A DNA stretch of 64,000 nucleotides from positions 1 through 64,000 of the forward strand of contig NZ_JBDOIO010000004.1 of NCBI RefSeq assembly GCF_039831995.1, read 5' to 3'. The notes below the pieces were generated by a model. That model did no database searches and had not been told where the DNA came from. It saw only the letters and a list, made by a program, of their open reading frames with translations. How positions within the stretch are numbered: position 1 is the stretch's first letter; each line of letters begins with the position of its first letter. The DNA comes from Paenibacillus pabuli (GTDB taxonomy: Bacteria > Bacillota > Bacilli > Paenibacillales > Paenibacillaceae). Made by a program: the position numbers and the translations under genes. Below are positions 44,826 through 54,715 of the stretch, in pieces.

Positions 44826-45791
44826 TTAGAAAATGCGGTAATTGGCGATTTTGTAGGCCATCCGGTAGGCAGTAATAACCAGGAACATCGCGACGAAAGA
44901 CTTGAAGAGTCCAACGGCTGTGGCGAAGCTCATTTTGCCATTGAGGATACCCATCCGGTACACAAACGTGTCGATAATATCGCCTTTCTCATACACGAGC
45001 GGGTTGTACAGATTGAAAATCTGATCAAATCCTGCATTCAGAATATTACCAAGGGACAGCGTTCCCACCACGATAATCATCGGCACCAGGGCAGGGAGCG
45101 TAATGTGCAGCGTCTGCTTGAGCCGTGTTGCCCCATCCACCTCGGAAGCTTCATAGAGAGCCGGATTAATCCCCGCAAGCGCAGCCAGAAATACGATCGT
45201 ACCAAATCCGAATTCCTTCCATACATCACTGATGACAACCGTTACCCGAAACCAGTCACCATCTCCGAGAAAGAAAATCGGTTCAATCCCTGCAGCTGCC
45301 AAGACCTGGTTCACCAGTCCGCCCTCTGGGGACAGCATGTCGAGCAGAATGCCGCCCAGGACAACCCAGGACAGGAAGTGGGGCAGGTAGACAAGCGTCT
45401 GCGAGAAACGTTTGAACGTAGAGTTTCGTACCTCATTCAGCAAAATGGCGAATACCACCGGGGCCACCAGGCCGGCCACAATTTTCATGGAAGCAATCAG
45501 TACGGTGTTCCAGATTACTTGTACACTGTCCGGATACTCGAACATGAACCGGAAGTTATCCCATCCCACCCATTTGGAGCCAGTGAATCCGAGCCACGGT
45601 TTGAAATCCTGAAAGGCAATAATAATGCCGCCCATGGGTACATAGGCGAACAGCAATGTGAGCAGTACTGCAGGCAGCAGCATCAGGTGCAGCGGCCATG
45701 TGCGTTTGAAGTTCCAGCGGGTGCGTTTGCGTGGATTGCGTATCTCCTGCCGCACCGACGTGTTGGTTGTTAATGGTTGTTCCATAGCCAT
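44826..45791 (-). CDS. Sugar ABC transporter permease (LplB type)
   Basis: A 321-residue permease with an N-terminal polar stretch (about 1-30), six helices, and the EAA-type loop EASEVDGATRLKQTLHITLP (near 222). First gene of the permease pair, divergent from the YesM/YesN kinase and regulator genes. GGAGGGAC precedes the ATG. Confidence 0.92.
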   Translation of the reverse strand: MAMEQPLTTNTSVRQEIRNPRKRTRWNFKRTWPLHLMLLPAVLLTLLFAYVPMGGIIIAFQDFKPWLGFTGSKWVGWDNFRFMFEYPDSVQVIWNTVLIASMKIVAGLVAPVVFAILLNEVRNSTFKRFSQTLVYLPHFLSWVVLGGILLDMLSPEGGLVNQVLAAAGIEPIFFLGDGDWFRVTVVISDVWKEFGFGTIVFLAALAGINPALYEASEVDGATRLKQTLHITLPALVPMIIVVGTLSLGNILNAGFDQIFNLYNPLVYEKGDIIDTFVYRMGILNGKMSFATAVGLFKSFVAMFLVITAYRMAYKIANYRIF

Positions 45792-45970
45792 CCGTGTCCC
45801 TCCTTATGTATCGTCCAGCCTCCGCATCGTAAGGCATTTTGGCCTCGGCAAAAAGTGGAGCAACTGAATTATAGCAACGGAAAAGGGCGTGCTATAGACC
45901 AACATTTCAAGGCGAATGTTGATTTGTTAACCTGTTGAGGCAATTAATGATTTCAAAATCAATATAGATA

Positions 45971-45984
45971 TGAAAGGGTTTTCA
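45971..45984. promoter_or_regulatory. cre-like catabolite-repression site
   Basis: TGAAAGGGTTTTCA matches the Bacillus CcpA cre consensus with one mismatch (the central C). It sits between the two divergent halves of the sugar importer locus. Confidence 0.45.
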
Positions 45985-46036
45985 ATATAAAATAGGACTT
46001 CGGTAACGTTCGATCATATTTACGAGACAGGGTGAA

Positions 46037-47800
46037 ATGATGAAATTTACAGTATTTGCAAAAACGGTTATTCTGCTGATCTGCCTGCTGGTGCCCATCT
46101 TGCTGCTCTATACATACGCCAATCAGGCGAATGTGGACATGGTCGTGGAGGAAAAACAGCAGTCAAGTTTGAACCAGTTCAATTATTTCAGCTCCCAGGT
46201 AGATAAAAATATTGAGCAGCTCTCGCTCTATGGGCTTACCCTTCTGAGAGACCCCAGCATACTGCATTACCGTTACATGACGGAAACGACCAGCCAGTAT
46301 GAGAAGAACAGCATTTATCTCGACATTCTCGACAAATTATCGCTGTACCAGTCCACCAGCCGCTGGAAGAACGACATTACGATTCTGCTTCCACAGGCAG
46401 AACTGGTGTTATCCACCAAGGCAAGCCGAACCGTCTTCAATGAGAACATGCTTAAGTTTCCCCAGCCTGGACAATGGCAATTGGATGACGGAGGATTCAC
46501 TTATTTCTTCACGGACAACTATGAGTGGAATGCCAAGCCAGCGACGACGGGGGTTCGTACCGTGATGGAAATTAATTTTGATCCGATGAATATTGTTGCC
46601 ATGCTGGACGACTTCAAGGAGGCACAGGGAGGAGATCCCTTTCTATACGTGCCAGGCAATGACCCTTTATTAAACCGCAGCGCAGACCCTGATCTGGTGC
46701 GAGCCATCATGGAGAATATGCCTTTGAACGGGCTGGGCAGCGAGGGGAATCATCAGCTGGAGGCGGGAGGCAAGCAGTATCTGGTCAGTTATGTTCGCTC
46801 CAAACAGCTTCATGGCATCTATGTGAATCCCGTCGTGCTGGATGACCTGCTCACCCCGATGGATAAGAGCCGGAACATGTTTATCACGTCCATACTCTTG
46901 CTGCTGGCCTTGAGCATTGGGGCCGCATTGCTGCTCTACCGCAAAGTTCAGATTCCCATCTATCGCCTGATGCAGGGGCTGCAGCAGATTCGCAAAGGCC
47001 AGCTGTCGACCCGGATTCCGGTGGATCACTCACGCGATGAATTTGCATACCTGACCCAGAGTTTCAATCATATGGCGGAACAAATTCAGGAATTGATCGA
47101 GAAGGTGTACGAGGAACGCATTCGTTCAAGAGAAGCAACGCTCAAGCATCTGCAGTCACAGATCAATCCGCACTTCCTGTACAACTGCCTGTTCTATATT
47201 AAAAATATGACCCAGCTCGGCCATTCGGAAGCCGTTATTGCGATGTCGCTGAGTCTGGGAGATTACTACCGGTACATTACCCGGGATGAGAATGACATGA
47301 CGACCGTGGAAGAGGAAATTCGGCTGCTGGACAATTACTTGTCCATACAGCAGATGCGAACCAATCGGTTATCCTACGAAATTGCCGTACCGCAGGAGCT
47401 GATGCAGCAGCACATTCCAAGGCTGCTCATTCAGCCGATTGTGGAGAATGCTGTCATTCACGGCATTGAACCAAGCGAGGGCAGTGGCCACATCGTGGTG
47501 ACCGGGATGTCGGCCAAAGAGCCAATCGATGGCAAATCGTTCATCCGCTACAGTTTGTTTGTGGATAACGATGGGGTGACGTTGACACCCGAAGAGATTG
47601 AAGAACTGGAACGGGAAGTGAATGAGCCTATGGGCGAGGAGATCGGTACCGGCACTTGGAACGTGCATCAGCGTCTGGTTACGCGATACGGGCATTCATC
47701 CGGTCTTCATTTTGCAGCAATTCCTTACGGGGGACTTAGTGTTGAAATACGATGGTTTGAGGAGGAACAGTCTCATGATGAATTTAATGGTCGTGGATGA
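46037..47800 (+). CDS. Sensor histidine kinase, YesM type
   Basis: A 587-residue membrane kinase: TM1 about 8-27, an extracellular dCache-like sensor (about 30-275), TM2 about 280-300, HAMP about 300-355, a His_kinase domain with LQSQINPHFLYNCL (phosphorylated His near 377) and HATPase (IQPIVENAVIHGIEP). The sensor probably reads the sugar via the solute-binding protein. It is followed by, and overlaps by 26 bases, the YesN-type regulator gene. Confidence 0.93.
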   Translation: MMKFTVFAKTVILLICLLVPILLLYTYANQANVDMVVEEKQQSSLNQFNYFSSQVDKNIEQLSLYGLTLLRDPSILHYRYMTETTSQYEKNSIYLDILDKLSLYQSTSRWKNDITILLPQAELVLSTKASRTVFNENMLKFPQPGQWQLDDGGFTYFFTDNYEWNAKPATTGVRTVMEINFDPMNIVAMLDDFKEAQGGDPFLYVPGNDPLLNRSADPDLVRAIMENMPLNGLGSEGNHQLEAGGKQYLVSYVRSKQLHGIYVNPVVLDDLLTPMDKSRNMFITSILLLLALSIGAALLLYRKVQIPIYRLMQGLQQIRKGQLSTRIPVDHSRDEFAYLTQSFNHMAEQIQELIEKVYEERIRSREATLKHLQSQINPHFLYNCLFYIKNMTQLGHSEAVIAMSLSLGDYYRYITRDENDMTTVEEEIRLLDNYLSIQQMRTNRLSYEIAVPQELMQQHIPRLLIQPIVENAVIHGIEPSEGSGHIVVTGMSAKEPIDGKSFIRYSLFVDNDGVTLTPEEIEELEREVNEPMGEEIGTGTWNVHQRLVTRYGHSSGLHFAAIPYGGLSVEIRWFEEEQSHDEFNGRG

Positions 47801-49367
47801 CGAGCACTCGGCGGTGGAATCCATTGCTTCCTCTATCGCATGGAGGGAATATGGCATCGGTCAGGTATACAAGGCGTATTCGGTCAAGGAAGCGCTGCAG
47901 CAGATGGCTGCCCATCAAGTCCATATCATCATTACGGATATCCGCATGCCAGGCTTGTCGGGACTCGATCTCGTTAGTCATATTCGGCAAAAGTGGGAGC
48001 GAACCAAATGCATTATTTTATCGGGACATGCCTCTTTTGATTATGCGAAACAGGCCCTTAAACATGGAACGGTAAGTTACCTGCTTAAGCCGGTGCGTGA
48101 TGAAGAACTGATCGAAGCCGTGCAGCAGGCCTCCGTGCAGATCCGGCTGGAAGGAGAGAAACAGCAGCTGCACCAGCGCGCCATGTATTCGGTAAGGGAA
48201 CACTTGCCGGAGAAAAGGGCGGAGTTAATGAAGGATGTGCTGCTCGGGAGCAAGTTTGCCGATGATGAACTGGTGAGTAAGCTGGAGCAATTGGAGATCG
48301 GCTTTCGTCCCCAGGATAAAATGCAGCTGCTTCTGATCCGCTATGATGATCCGCAGCCAACGCACAAGGCATTTCGATTAATGAAATACGCCATATCCAA
48401 TGTGGTGGAGGAAATCTTCAGCAGCAGCTACCATCTCTGCCATACCGATGATGCGTATGATGATCTGGTGTTCATGGCCAGTCCGAAACAGGCACAGTCT
48501 GAACCGGAACTGTTGATGGGACGGCTTGGCGAACGATTGATTCATAGTGTGAAGCAGTATTTGAATGCCACGATCTCATTATCCGTCAGCAAAACGGGGC
48601 GTTTTCCGCATCAGGTACCGCAGCTGTATCATCAGGCTGTAAGTGCCTTGCGGAAGCAGGCTGAAGCAGGGAAAGGATTGCATCTGAATGCTACAGCCAG
48701 CTCGCACGGAGCCTCATTGAAATCACTTGCTGCGCTCTATGAACCTCCTGGCCTGACAACGCTGCTGGAAGCCGGGAGAATGGACGATGCACATCGCAAG
48801 ATCGATCAGATCTTTGCCGAGCTATCGGGAAGTGTATTTCCGGAGCATGTTTACGTTGCTTTTCATTATCTGGCTGCCGCTTTCTCTTACATGGCTCACC
48901 GGGAAGGCAAACAGTTATCCGATGTGCTTGGGGAACAATATCAGCAGCTGCTGAAGGATGGTTATGGTGTATCGCTGCGCAGTCTGGAGGCATGGACCCG
49001 AAACGTCATGCAGCAATGGACAGAGCGTACCCAAGACTCGGGTCAAGAGAGTGGGTCCACCTTGATTCGGCAGGTGCAGCACTGGATTGACCATCATCTG
49101 GGAGAAGACCTGTCCCTGCAGGTCATTGCGGGAGAGGTGCATCTGCATCCGGTGTATTTGTCCAAAATGTACAAACAGTCCACTGGCGAAGGCATCAGCG
49201 ATTACATTATTCGCTCCAGAATGGAACGCGCTGTACATTTGCTGAAGCATACTGGAATGAAAATCTATGAAGTCGGCCAGGAAGTGGGATATAACAATAC
49301 CCCTTACTTCATCCAAGTGTTTCGCAAACATTATGGCCTGACACCACAGGATTTTCGGAACGGTTAA
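47775..49367 (+). CDS. AraC-type response regulator, YesN type
   Basis: A 530-residue regulator: receiver domain (MVVDDEHSAVESIAS, phospho-Asp in ITDIRMPG, KPV near 107), a long middle region with poor conservation, and a C-terminal AraC double helix-turn-helix (about 430-530; LQVIAGEVHLHPVYLSKMYKQ and IYEVGQEVGYNNTPYFIQVFRK). The ATG at 47775 has GGAGGA upstream; the longer frame from 47622 lies inside the kinase gene. It probably activates the importer genes. Confidence 0.93.
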   Translation: MMNLMVVDDEHSAVESIASSIAWREYGIGQVYKAYSVKEALQQMAAHQVHIIITDIRMPGLSGLDLVSHIRQKWERTKCIILSGHASFDYAKQALKHGTVSYLLKPVRDEELIEAVQQASVQIRLEGEKQQLHQRAMYSVREHLPEKRAELMKDVLLGSKFADDELVSKLEQLEIGFRPQDKMQLLLIRYDDPQPTHKAFRLMKYAISNVVEEIFSSSYHLCHTDDAYDDLVFMASPKQAQSEPELLMGRLGERLIHSVKQYLNATISLSVSKTGRFPHQVPQLYHQAVSALRKQAEAGKGLHLNATASSHGASLKSLAALYEPPGLTTLLEAGRMDDAHRKIDQIFAELSGSVFPEHVYVAFHYLAAAFSYMAHREGKQLSDVLGEQYQQLLKDGYGVSLRSLEAWTRNVMQQWTERTQDSGQESGSTLIRQVQHWIDHHLGEDLSLQVIAGEVHLHPVYLSKMYKQSTGEGISDYIIRSRMERAVHLLKHTGMKIYEVGQEVGYNNTPYFIQVFRKHYGLTPQDFRNG

Positions 49368-49505
49368 CAAATCAATATGAACATTGAAATTGTGATATAT
49401 GTTTGCCTCCCCGGCTGCACTATCCTTTTCATGTAAGGTGCATTACGCATTAAATGATGCGAATTGCAGAAGGGTATTCAAAGTTACCTGAGGAGGGGTT
49501 TGTTC

Positions 49506-51158
49506 ATGTATAGAAAGATGATGACGGCATTGCTTGCATTAACGATGGTTGCTGTAACAGCATGCAGTTCGGGGGCCAAGGAGGAGCCTGCCAAGGAAGC
49601 GGCTGCGCCGCTTGCGATGCAGGACGGGAAGTACGAACCAGCGGTGCAGATGAGCTACTTGCGGGCCTGGAACGATGATACGAAGTTCAAGAACGGGGAA
49701 ACGGCACAGAGCAATGTGCATACCAAATGGGCCAAGGAGCGGCTCGGCATTGACCTGACCACACCGTGGGCCGTGTCAGTGACCAATGACGCCTTTTATA
49801 CGAAGCTGCGTCTGTCCCTGTCGGCCAACGAAGAGCTGCCGGATATCGTCTCGATCCGTGGGGATTACAATTTGGTGCGTGAGTTGATCGAGTCCGGCAA
49901 ATTTGCTGATGCAGGTGCACTGTTTGATAAATATGCATCCGACACATGGAAACAGGCGTCCGAATCGGCCCCGGAGGAATGGTATCCCTACATGTATGAG
50001 GGGCAGCGTTACGGCATTCCGATCTTCGACTATGCCTATAACGGCGATCCGGTGATGTTTATCCGGGAAGACTGGCTGAAGAAGCTGGGACTGGAAGAAC
50101 CGAAAACGATCGATGAGCTGGTTGCGGTCATGGATGCATTCACGAATCAGGACCCGGACGGCAATGGCAAGAAGGATACGTATGGTTTGACCGTCGGCAT
50201 GAAGAATGCGCTGAATACATGGATGACGGAGTCCGGCTGGATCTTCGGCATGTACAACACGATGCCAGGACAATGGAATGAGGCTGAAGACGGAACACTG
50301 CAATACGGATCGATACAACCCGGAGTGAAGGAAGGCCTTGCTACAATGAAAGATTGGCTGTCCAAAGGCTATCTGCCCAAGGAAGCTGGTGTATACGATG
50401 AGATCAAGGCTGCAGAGCTGTTTACGGCAGGAAAGGCCGGGATCATCGTGGGTCCGCACTGGATGCCCAACTGGCCGATTGATGACGTGAAGAAAAATGT
50501 GGACGGTGCCACCTATAAAGCCATTGCTCTGCCAACAGGCCCAACGGGTGAGAGTCATCACCATGGTTCCGGGGCAAGCAACGGGGTTGTGTTGATCAAC
50601 AAGGATATGGCTAACCCGGAAGTGTTCTTCACATATCAGAATTATCTGTTCGATAACTTTGCCAATCCGGAAGTGGGCAGTGAGTTCGAGCATGGATTTG
50701 CTCAAGGCTATGACTTTGACATTGTAGACGGCAAAGTTGTTGGCGAGGCTGAAGTGAAAGATGGCGTATCGCCGCTGAAATACACGATTACCTATGACGG
50801 TGCGCGGATTCCGGACCTGATGATGGATACGCTCGCAGAGCTGGCGACAGGCAAGGAGCCTGAGACGCCTTTTGAGAAAAATACGAGCATCGCTAACAAA
50901 CCGGAAGTGTTTGCTGCAGCTCAAGTCGTGGTTGCCCATAAGGATGATGCGATCAAGAACAAATTCACGGGTGCGCCTACCGACACGATGAAGATGAAGA
51001 AAGACGCACTCGATAAGCTGGAGAAGGATACGTTCAGCAAAATCATCTATGGCCAGGTTGGCATTGAGGAATTTGATGCCTTTGTAACGAAGTGGAAGTC
51101 CATGGGTGGCGACGATATTACCGCCGAAGTGAACGAATGGTTTAAGACCGTGAATTAA
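49506..51158 (+). CDS. Extracellular solute-binding lipoprotein (LplA type)
   Basis: A 550-residue substrate-binding protein of the oligosaccharide importer. Lipobox VTAC with lipidated Cys20, then a Glu/Lys/Ala linker and the family 1-type binding fold (YGIPIFDYAYNGDPVMFIREDWLKKLG, FTAGKAGIIVGPHW). A Gly/Asp loop DQDPDGNGKKDTYG near 215 looks like a calcium-binding loop. The ATG at 49506 has GAGGAGG upstream. It lies behind the YesM/YesN genes, while the permeases are divergent, so substrate binding and sensing are co-transcribed. Confidence 0.92.
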   Translation: MYRKMMTALLALTMVAVTACSSGAKEEPAKEAAAPLAMQDGKYEPAVQMSYLRAWNDDTKFKNGETAQSNVHTKWAKERLGIDLTTPWAVSVTNDAFYTKLRLSLSANEELPDIVSIRGDYNLVRELIESGKFADAGALFDKYASDTWKQASESAPEEWYPYMYEGQRYGIPIFDYAYNGDPVMFIREDWLKKLGLEEPKTIDELVAVMDAFTNQDPDGNGKKDTYGLTVGMKNALNTWMTESGWIFGMYNTMPGQWNEAEDGTLQYGSIQPGVKEGLATMKDWLSKGYLPKEAGVYDEIKAAELFTAGKAGIIVGPHWMPNWPIDDVKKNVDGATYKAIALPTGPTGESHHHGSGASNGVVLINKDMANPEVFFTYQNYLFDNFANPEVGSEFEHGFAQGYDFDIVDGKVVGEAEVKDGVSPLKYTITYDGARIPDLMMDTLAELATGKEPETPFEKNTSIANKPEVFAAAQVVVAHKDDAIKNKFTGAPTDTMKMKKDALDKLEKDTFSKIIYGQVGIEEFDAFVTKWKSMGGDDITAEVNEWFKTVN

Positions 51159-51189
51159 TACGGTAACTGATTCAACAGCAAGAGGGAGG

Positions 51190-51339
51190 TTACACTTTGC
51201 CACTCCGATTGCAGTACCATCTTTCGATCGCTGTTATCCCCAGATTTTTTTGATTCCTCTATTTAGAGGATAAAATCCGGAGATAAAGGCGAGCGCTTCG
51301 CTTCTCCAGATTGGTTCTGCACTCTCCGTTTTCGTGTAA
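51190..51339. repeat. Nested inverted-repeat element, copy A (MITE-like)
   Basis: Outer arms GCAGTACCAT (51211-51220) and TTGGTTCTGC (51311-51320); middle arms TTATCCCCAGATTT (51234-51247) and AAATCCGGAGATAA (51273-51286); inner CCTCT/AGAGG hairpin (51256-51269). Similarity to copy B at 59276-59418 continues outward to TACAC. No ORF is carried. It could be a MITE or a structural repeat; I do not recognise a named family. Confidence 0.7.
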
Positions 51340-51400
51340 TCTTAACTGTCTGAATGGAATCATACTAAAGTATTAAAAGTAGTTAGCGTGTTTCGTGAAT

Positions 51401-51443
51401 ACACCGGATTTGGGCGGAAAGTCGCCTGACTCCGGTGTTTTTT
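51401..51443 (+). terminator. Terminator upstream of the DUF6138-like gene
   Basis: ACACCGGA / TCCGGTGT arms with an inner GGCG-rich hairpin and a six-T run. It probably ends the kinase-regulator-lipoprotein transcript. Confidence 0.85.
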
Positions 51444-51672
51444 GGTATGAGTACAGGATGCACAGACAGGTGCAGAAGGATAGATCATCTATTTTCTTAG
51501 CCAACAACCGTGCATAAGTCTCATTGTTCCAGGTGTGCTTGAGAGAGTAAAATAATAGGTGTTATGCGAACATCAATACGTATTTTCACTGGCATGATTT
51601 ATGGAGCGGTCCTGAATGAATAGAACATGAGCTTAATTTAATAGAGTTCGATTACGAAAGGCAGGAGATTAG

Positions 51673-53370
51673 ATGAGTACACTTTATGATCAGGCAATGG
51701 AAGAGATGATCGGGGCCATTCATGAATGGTTTGATGAACAGGGGAAGCGAAGCGATTTGGACAAGACCGTGAAGCGAACTACGCTGCAGATGGGGATCTT
51801 CGATGATATTTTACTGGATTACAGACCAGGCCGGACGACGGTCGACAGTTTGGATCTCGGTTTGGATGATGACTTGAAATCCAGGAACGCAGGTCCATTT
51901 ACGGAAGAACAGGTGCGAAGCGAAATTCAGCCTCAGCTTGCAGATGTGATCCGGAAAAGAGTAAACGAGCTGGTGGATACGCCATTGATCGACTACCGTT
52001 TTACCTTTCGCGGGAAGTTTCCAACGACCGAAGGGAAGCTGCAAGTGACGCTGTTTGAATATATGAACGAAGAGAAGAAAGAGCGGCTGCTGGAACGCAT
52101 TCATACCTATGCGGAACAAAAGCTGGAGAACGGTACATATCCTACGAAGCCGCTGGAATCTTTTTTTCTGACACGTCATTTGCTTGATCCGAAGCTGTTT
52201 CCCAAACCGAACATCGCCTGGATTCTTGCTCAATATGATCGTATCCAGGAATTAAATAAAGGCCGTCAGGATGCCCTGGCGGAGCATCGCGGCAATATCA
52301 TTCGTGCATTGACGGATTGGGCGGAGAATCAATTTTTGCCACAGTATTATGATATCCAGTCATCGGCGTACAGGTCCAATGAATATGCACTCAAGCCAGG
52401 CGCCGTTCTGGTACAGAATGAGCCTCATGGAGAGGTTGAGAACCATCAACAGCAAGAGGCGGAGCCTATTGATCTGTTGCTGTATGCAGCAGTCATGATT
52501 CTACGTTTTGAGCCAAGCTACAGTAAACCGACAGGTCTTACTTTCCTCGAACTGGCGAAACAGCTGGGAAGCAGCCGCGCAGCTCGGATGATGACGGAAG
52601 GCAGCGGCACTTATGCGAAGGAAGACATGTATGTGAAGAATGAACAGGTGGAATGTACGGCTAATGATGTATTCTCTACCATTACAGTCGTTATCCGCAA
52701 GGAGGAAGCATCTGCCTATGAGCAGGCGCTGGCTTTCATTATTCGTTTACTGAAGCAAGGCTTCCCGAAAAGCTATAAGATCAAGCTCAAATCGAAGGTG
52801 AAACAATACTTGCCGATAAAGGGACTCGCCAAGTCGGATACTCACCGGTTCTTCGCCAATGCACTGGAGTATCCGAACCTGCACCCTCTTCTTGAAGAGT
52901 ACGCTCGTGAAGCCATTGAAGAATTTGAATGGTATGGTGACACAGAGGGCGAGAAGAACTGTATGCCAGGCAGTTATGCCACGTTTGGACTTGGGCTTGC
53001 AGACGAGGGGTATTCCCCGTTAGTTGAATTTTACATGGGAGAAGTGGACGAGGAACACCAGTTGGTGCAGGATAAATTCACCGTTGCCTTTGCCGAAAAG
53101 CATGGTGTAACTCCTGGCTCTATACCTGCATTGGTTGCCTGCCTACGACGTTCGACGGATAGCTTGAAGCTGAAGATCCAGCCGGAACTGGAAAATGAGG
53201 AGAAGCTTGCTCTTATGGTGCAGCAGATCAACGGATTGGAAACCTATGAAGTGGAGCGTGTGATATATCCGATCTGGGGCAAGGTGGAGAAGCTTGCAGG
53301 TTTGGCCCGCAAGGCCGAAGGGAAACGGAAAGAGCTGCTGCTTGAGATCCTGCAGGCCGCAGGTAAATAG
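51673..53370 (+). CDS. Large cytosolic protein resembling DUF6138
   Basis: A 565-residue protein with no signal peptide or membrane helix. It is charged and helical throughout (YDQAMEEMIGAIHEWFDEQGKRSDLDKT at the start, many EK-rich helices at the end), with a short Gln/Glu-rich spacer near 250-260. From memory it resembles proteins labelled DUF6138 in Paenibacillus and Bacillus; no enzyme motif is visible. The gene for a formylglycine-generating-enzyme-like protein starts 48 bases later without a terminator, so the two are probably co-expressed. AGGAGAT precedes the ATG. Function unknown. Confidence 0.75.
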   Translation: MSTLYDQAMEEMIGAIHEWFDEQGKRSDLDKTVKRTTLQMGIFDDILLDYRPGRTTVDSLDLGLDDDLKSRNAGPFTEEQVRSEIQPQLADVIRKRVNELVDTPLIDYRFTFRGKFPTTEGKLQVTLFEYMNEEKKERLLERIHTYAEQKLENGTYPTKPLESFFLTRHLLDPKLFPKPNIAWILAQYDRIQELNKGRQDALAEHRGNIIRALTDWAENQFLPQYYDIQSSAYRSNEYALKPGAVLVQNEPHGEVENHQQQEAEPIDLLLYAAVMILRFEPSYSKPTGLTFLELAKQLGSSRAARMMTEGSGTYAKEDMYVKNEQVECTANDVFSTITVVIRKEEASAYEQALAFIIRLLKQGFPKSYKIKLKSKVKQYLPIKGLAKSDTHRFFANALEYPNLHPLLEEYAREAIEEFEWYGDTEGEKNCMPGSYATFGLGLADEGYSPLVEFYMGEVDEEHQLVQDKFTVAFAEKHGVTPGSIPALVACLRRSTDSLKLKIQPELENEEKLALMVQQINGLETYEVERVIYPIWGKVEKLAGLARKAEGKRKELLLEILQAAGK

Positions 53371-53418
53371 GGGCTTTGCCATCAAGGAGTGGAAGAGCAG
53401 CCGGAAAGAGGGAGAGCC

Positions 53419-54465
53419 ATGGAAGCATGTACTCGTGGCATATGGGCAGGGCTATCGTTTCAGGAAAAAGAACAACTGCTGCGCGGGATGATCGCCTTAT
53501 GTCCGTCAGGTATGGAGTATATCGGTGTAAGAATGTTCGAACGCTTCGGTCAGCGAACCGAAACGGGGGTGTTTTTGCACGCAGGACGAGAGTTTGTGTT
53601 TGTACCTGGAGACCGTGTTACCTTAGGGTGGAATCGATGGCAGGATGGCATGAATGAAGAGACTTCGGCAGATCTATTCGAGACGGTAAGTGAGTATGGC
53701 GTAGAGGATGTGCGTGCTTTTCTGGCGGGCCAAATGTCGCCTGTGAGAGATGCAGCTATCGCTCCCATGCTGGTGGAATGCGGGACTCAATCGCTTGGCT
53801 GGATTGAAGTTACCGAAGAAGAAGCATGCGCAAGGCATGAACCTGATTTTGCAGCAGAGCTGGAGAGATTCAAGCATTCTGAACTAAAGAGCTTTGAGCA
53901 ATATCAGGCGTTTCGCCTGGATCGTCAAGGTGAAGATGTGCGGATACAATTGTACAACGAGGGGGTTACGCTCGAAGCCCTGCTGGAGGAACAGGCTGAA
54001 GCGGGTTTTGGCTTGCTCACCGAAGATGAATGGGAGTACTTGTATGGGGGTGGCTGTCGTACGTTATTTCCCTGGGGCGACAGTTTCGATTACACGATGA
54101 AGTTGAAGCACTTTGGAAGCTTGGAAAGGCTGACTGTGATGGTAGAGGAATCGGCCGAAACGGATCCGTCGCTTGTAGTAGAAGATAAGAGGCCGTATCA
54201 TTTGGAACTGCCCAATTTTTTTGGCCTCCAGTTTGCTGGAGATCCGTACAAAGTTGAATTGACGGTGGATCCGTCTGGAGAAGTGCTGCCCAAAGGCGGC
54301 GATGGCGGCGGCATGATCTGTGGCGGCATGGGTCCTTTGGTTGGTTATCTCCCTGCCGCTGCGGTATATTATCGTGACGGCAGCGCCGATGAACTGGATT
54401 GGGAAGATCTGATTGATTCCATGTATTACAGAAGAGTTATTCGTTTAACCGATCTGGCTCTGTGA
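53419..54465 (+). CDS. Formylglycine-generating-enzyme-like (SUMF1-fold) protein
   Basis: A 348-residue protein. The C-terminal half carries the landmarks of the FGE-sulfatase/SUMF1 fold: LLTEDEWEYLYGGG (compare RLPTEAEWEYAARGG), FPWGD, then NFFGLQFAGDPYKVEL and a Gly-rich GGDGGG stretch where the family has its RGGSW. The two active-site cysteines of true FGE are not in the usual places, so it is more likely a non-catalytic or divergent member. The N-terminal half (about 1-180) is unlike FGE. The ATG at 53419 is chosen for GAAAGAGGGA upstream; a GTG at 53389 is possible. Confidence 0.7.
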   Translation: MEACTRGIWAGLSFQEKEQLLRGMIALCPSGMEYIGVRMFERFGQRTETGVFLHAGREFVFVPGDRVTLGWNRWQDGMNEETSADLFETVSEYGVEDVRAFLAGQMSPVRDAAIAPMLVECGTQSLGWIEVTEEEACARHEPDFAAELERFKHSELKSFEQYQAFRLDRQGEDVRIQLYNEGVTLEALLEEQAEAGFGLLTEDEWEYLYGGGCRTLFPWGDSFDYTMKLKHFGSLERLTVMVEESAETDPSLVVEDKRPYHLELPNFFGLQFAGDPYKVELTVDPSGEVLPKGGDGGGMICGGMGPLVGYLPAAAVYYRDGSADELDWEDLIDSMYYRRVIRLTDLAL

Positions 54466-54469
54466 CGAT

Positions 54470-54509
54470 AAGAAGCAGTGGGGGCATCCGCTCCTTGCTG
54501 CTTCTTTTG
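54470..54509 (+). terminator. Terminator after the SUMF1-like gene
   Basis: AAGAAGCAG / CTGCTTCTT arms around a GC-rich loop, followed by TTGTTTG. Confidence 0.85.
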
Positions 54510-54715
54510 TTTGTTGCTCCTCATTCGAAATTTCAACATTGAGAAGTGATTCAACCCTGTGCATTTCCACGGCTTAGTGGGTAAATATAATCAGGTTTAA
54601 CGTCCCAAGAACAGGAGCGGGGGCGCATTGAGCCTGAATGCCTATCCTTTTACAATAAACAGATAGGCTCTTCCATTGGAGTTTGATGCATATATCATGG
54701 AAAAGAGGAATGACT

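Larger units (their letters stand above)
51159..51672. other. Intergenic region with inverted-repeat element
   Basis: About 510 bases without a gene. It holds copy A of a dispersed inverted repeat (51190-51339), the distal terminator at 51401-51443 and the promoter region of the DUF6138-like gene. Short ORFs on the minus strand that extend from the solute-binding gene into the repeat are not supported. Confidence 0.6.

Noticed and set aside
44814..45773. 319-residue plus-strand open frame across the LplB-type permease
   Set aside because: It is antisense to a clear permease gene, and its composition (Gln/His/Arg-rich) is that of a shadow frame.
49776..51203. 475-residue minus-strand open frame antisense to the solute-binding protein gene
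   Set aside because: The plus-strand lipoprotein gene is complete with signal peptide and ribosome site; the antisense product has no recognisable features.
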